Below, piece by piece: positions 4,118-6,223 of a stretch of DNA of 6,223 bases. The position numbers and the translations under genes are program-made. The notes beneath the pieces were generated by a model. It ran no database searches, had not been told where the DNA came from, and saw only the letters and a program-made list of their open reading frames with translations. Source of the DNA: Phycisphaerae bacterium (GTDB taxonomy: Bacteria; Planctomycetota; Phycisphaerae; UBA1845); contig JAJDDS010000218.1 of the NCBI GenBank assembly GCA_029260195.1, positions 1-6,223 of the forward strand, written 5' to 3'. Every line of letters starts with the position of its first letter. Within the stretch, counting starts at the first letter, position 1.

Positions 4118-6223
4118 GTGATAACGGTGGAACCGGTTCAGTCTCAACTTGCCGCGGGCGACAGCCTGGAGATCTGCGACTCAAAGACGGAGCGCCGTCA
4201 CACCAAGGTTTTGGACAAGCCTGTGACGCTTCTCGGATCGCGCAGGGGCTGTCACGTCCGCATCAAATCAAGTCGAATCCCGTCGGTCCAGTGCGCGGTC
4301 ATCCGTACCGCGGATGGGACCGTTCTGCGGGATCTGTCGTGTGGTTCCGGTACGCTCGTCAACGACACTCCGACGAAAATCCGGTGGCTACGGGACAGCG
4401 ACCGCATCAGCCTGCACCGTTGGAAACTCGACGCACGGATCGAACCGTCCGATTCGTCCGGGGGCGACCCGCCCGAAGTGGGGACGGCGACGCGTGCGGG
4501 GCTTGCATTGCGCACAGCAGACGGCGAGGTTGCATATCATGGATACGATTCGGTCCTGCTGATCGGGCGAGATCGCGGCTGCGACTTCACACTCGGCGAC
4601 TCGACCGTCGCGCCGGTTCACGCCCTGCTCCACAGTGGCGGCGGCGGATGGGTGGTTACGGACCTTCTGACGACGGAAGGGACGAGCGTCAACGATGTGT
4701 CGTTTCGGCGGTCGCGTCAACTGGTTGCGGGTGACAGGATCACGCTCGGGCGATCCTCGTTCACATTTGACACGATCGATCCCAATGAAGTGTCAGAATG
4801 TGACACGGTGATCTCGCCGGACGCACAGCCTGCGTTCGAAGCACGGGCTGCGGAACTCGAGGCGCTTGGCGACCGGCTGGACGCGCGCGCGGCGGACCTC
4901 GAAGTCCACGAAAACCGTATCGGCGATCGCGAGCGAGAATCCGACGCTCGGGAAGCGTCCATCCTCGAGCGTGCGACGTCCGTCGAGGACCGGGACGGTG
5001 ACGCGCAGGATCGGGCAGTCAGGCTCGACGGACGCTCCGACGAGCTCGAACATCGCCAAGCCGCGTTTGACACCGCGATGCGACGGCTGGAAACCGGCGG
5101 GGAGCAATTGCGCGTCCGCGCTGATGAACTCGTGGCGACCGAGAATCGCGTCCGAACCCAAACGGAGGAGTTGAGGCGCGCGACCGCTGAGGCATGCGCG
5201 CGTCAACGAGCGAACGACGCCGCCTCCGAAGCGCGTGAAAGACGTCTGGCCGAGATCGAGACGGCGCTGAGCGACAGGCAGGCAGCCGTCGAACGCGACA
5301 GCACCGTCGCCGTCGAGGAACGTGACAAACTCCTCGCGCTCCGCGGTGAGCTTGAGGCTGAGCGCGACCGCCTCAATGACGTCGCTCGGAACCTCGACGA
5401 ACGCGATGCGGGTTGCATGAGGGTCGATACGGAATTGAACACCCGCCGCGACGATCTGGATCACCGCAAAGGCGACCTTCGCAAACTCGAAAGCGAAATC
5501 GAAGCGCGAGGACGGACGACTGAGGCTGGCGAACGGAAACTTCGGGAACTCGCTGATCGCCTAAGCGCCGCGGCGGCTGACGTCGAACGACGTCGGGAGG
5601 CGATCGGTGTATTGGAGCGGCGCGCGTTCGAAGACGGGGAACCCATGCCCGCGCGCACATTGTCCCGGGAAAACACGACTGATGCCGAAGCGCTCGCGGC
5701 GCAGGAATCGCGCCTCGTCGAACAATGTCGACACCTCACCGGCGTGGTCGCGGCGCTGCGCGCGGCGCGCGAGGCGCAAGATCGCCGTGAGACGGGAATT
5801 CGTGAGAGCATCGAGAAGCTAACCCGAGCGAAGGAGTCCTTGCGGTTGCGCGCGGGCCAACTGCGAACCGACCAACGTGAACTCGACGATCGCGCCGGCA
5901 CGCTGGCTGCGCTGGAACTGGAGCTGCGCTCGCTCGCCGAGGCCGCCGCCGCGAAGCCGCAAACCAAGCGGCGGGTCGGATCGACCGCTCCTCCCTCTCC
6001 GAAGCGTCCGAAAGCCAAACCTCCGGCGTCACGATCGAAAACCGGGACCAAGGCGACCGCCCCGCCGGCTCGGCGCGGAGTCGCGAAGGACATGATTGAA
6101 TGCGCATCGCCCTCGTCCAACAACACGCCACGAAAGACATCGAGAAAAACGTCGAGCGCGGCCTCAGCGCCGTCGGCGAAGCCGCACGCGAAGGCGCGGA
6201 CTGCGTCTGCTTCGCCGAACTCG
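4118..6223 (+). CDS. Tandem FHA-domain protein with long coiled-coil rod (3' end beyond the window)
   Basis: The frame starts at GTG 4118 and is open to the window end (702 codons). Residues about 30-105 are a first, divergent FHA domain: GS at 40-41 instead of GR, IPSVQCAVI at 54-62 where families show SxxH, then RDL and GTLVN (78-82). Residues about 129-218 are a second FHA domain: GRD (150-152), VAPVHALL (164-171), W178, TDL, GTSVN (188-192), AGDRI. FHA domains bind phosphothreonine peptides; here the usual Ser is Pro or Ala, and the first domain also lacks Arg and His. Residues 242-507 form a strongly charged coiled coil in one unbroken seven-residue register, then a Pro-containing hinge (about 508-521), a second coiled coil (522-605) and a Lys/Pro/Ala-rich basic tail from about 613. 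There is no signal peptide or membrane segment, so it is probably cytoplasmic. It lies 88 bp after the GH20 gene and overlaps the next gene in another frame; a frameshift after 5932 cannot be excluded. A scaffold or signalling role is inferred. Confidence 0.85.
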   Translation, partial: MITVEPVQSQLAAGDSLEICDSKTERRHTKVLDKPVTLLGSRRGCHVRIKSSRIPSVQCAVIRTADGTVLRDLSCGSGTLVNDTPTKIRWLRDSDRISLHRWKLDARIEPSDSSGGDPPEVGTATRAGLALRTADGEVAYHGYDSVLLIGRDRGCDFTLGDSTVAPVHALLHSGGGGWVVTDLLTTEGTSVNDVSFRRSRQLVAGDRITLGRSSFTFDTIDPNEVSECDTVISPDAQPAFEARAAELEALGDRLDARAADLEVHENRIGDRERESDAREASILERATSVEDRDGDAQDRAVRLDGRSDELEHRQAAFDTAMRRLETGGEQLRVRADELVATENRVRTQTEELRRATAEACARQRANDAASEARERRLAEIETALSDRQAAVERDSTVAVEERDKLLALRGELEAERDRLNDVARNLDERDAGCMRVDTELNTRRDDLDHRKGDLRKLESEIEARGRTTEAGERKLRELADRLSAAAADVERRREAIGVLERRAFEDGEPMPARTLSRENTTDAEALAAQESRLVEQCRHLTGVVAALRAAREAQDRRETGIRESIEKLTRAKESLRLRAGQLRTDQRELDDRAGTLAALELELRSLAEAAAAKPQTKRRVGSTAPPSPKRPKAKPPASRSKTGTKATAPPARRGVAKDMIECASPSSNNTPRKTSRKTSSAASAPSAKPHAKARTASASPNS
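6086..6090 (+). promoter_or_regulatory. Ribosome binding site AAGGA for the carbon-nitrogen hydrolase
   Basis: AAGGA ends 9 nt before ATG 6100. It supports that ATG over the one at 6092, which belongs to the FHA reading frame. Confidence 0.6.
6100..6223 (+). CDS. Carbon-nitrogen hydrolase (nitrilase superfamily), N-terminal fragment
   Basis: Only 41 full codons are visible before the right edge. They start MRIALVQQHATKDIEKN and end ADCVCFAEL. This is the typical first strand (MRIALVQ), first helix with an N-containing turn, and second strand of the nitrilase fold. E40 in FAEL is the expected catalytic Glu of the Glu-Lys-Cys triad (usually PEL). Lys and Cys lie beyond the window, so the branch (carbamoylputrescine amidase, beta-ureidopropionase, omega-amidase or other) cannot be told. 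An AAGGA site lies 9 nt upstream, and an in-frame TGA (6097-6099) directly precedes the ATG. The gene is co-directional with the FHA gene and overlaps its open frame by at least 124 bp, which suggests co-transcription. Confidence 0.8.
   Translation, partial: MRIALVQQHATKDIEKNVERGLSAVGEAAREGADCVCFAEL

Noticed and set aside
4108..4734. 208-codon plus-strand frame starting at GTG 4108
   Set aside because: It overlaps the ribosome binding site and both FHA domains of the real gene in another frame, and its product is Arg-rich with no family resemblance.
4793..6126. Two minus-strand frames of about 220 codons opposite the coiled coil
   Set aside because: They mirror the repetitive GAx/CGx/GCx codons of the coiled-coil gene, giving Ser/Arg/Ala-rich products. 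The regular heptads in the plus frame show which strand codes.

Overview
This 6.2 kb window is GC-rich chromosomal DNA, probably from a planctomycete (Phycisphaerae-like) or a related bacterium. That assignment is an inference. It rests on the mix of a secreted protein whose visible end begins a Ca-binding GDFDGD (dockerin/EF-hand-like) motif, a secreted HEAT-repeat protein, a GH20 hexosaminidase with a signal peptide, and an FHA/coiled-coil protein. No rRNA, tRNA, CRISPR array, insertion sequence or phage gene was seen.

Layout. Left part, minus strand: positions 1-684 hold a secreted beta-rich protein that runs off the left edge, followed (further right) by a secreted HEAT-repeat protein at 850-1743. 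Middle and right, plus strand: a complete GH20 beta-N-acetylhexosaminidase (1954-4029), an FHA-FHA-coiled-coil protein starting at a GTG (4118 to beyond the window), and the first 41 codons of a carbon-nitrogen hydrolase (6100 to beyond the window). The HEAT and GH20 genes are divergent, with about 210 bp between their start codons. The 88 bp after the GH20 gene holds a clear ribosome binding site for the FHA gene but no convincing terminator.

Three of the five genes run off a window edge or have a non-ATG start. They were recovered by reading the frames directly.

Functionally, the GH20 enzyme should release terminal GlcNAc/GalNAc from chitin- or peptidoglycan-derived or glycoprotein oligosaccharides outside the cytoplasm. 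The FHA/coiled-coil protein looks like a cytoplasmic scaffold. It has two divergent FHA domains and then a rod in which 38 consecutive seven-residue blocks keep one register. The two minus-strand products are exported proteins of unknown role. I see no evidence that these genes form one pathway.

The points most worth checking are the design of the FHA/coiled-coil protein and the junction at 6093-6100. There the FHA reading frame does not stop before the hydrolase begins, which means either an overlap of at least 124 bp or a frameshift. I did not find a convincing new multi-gene system.
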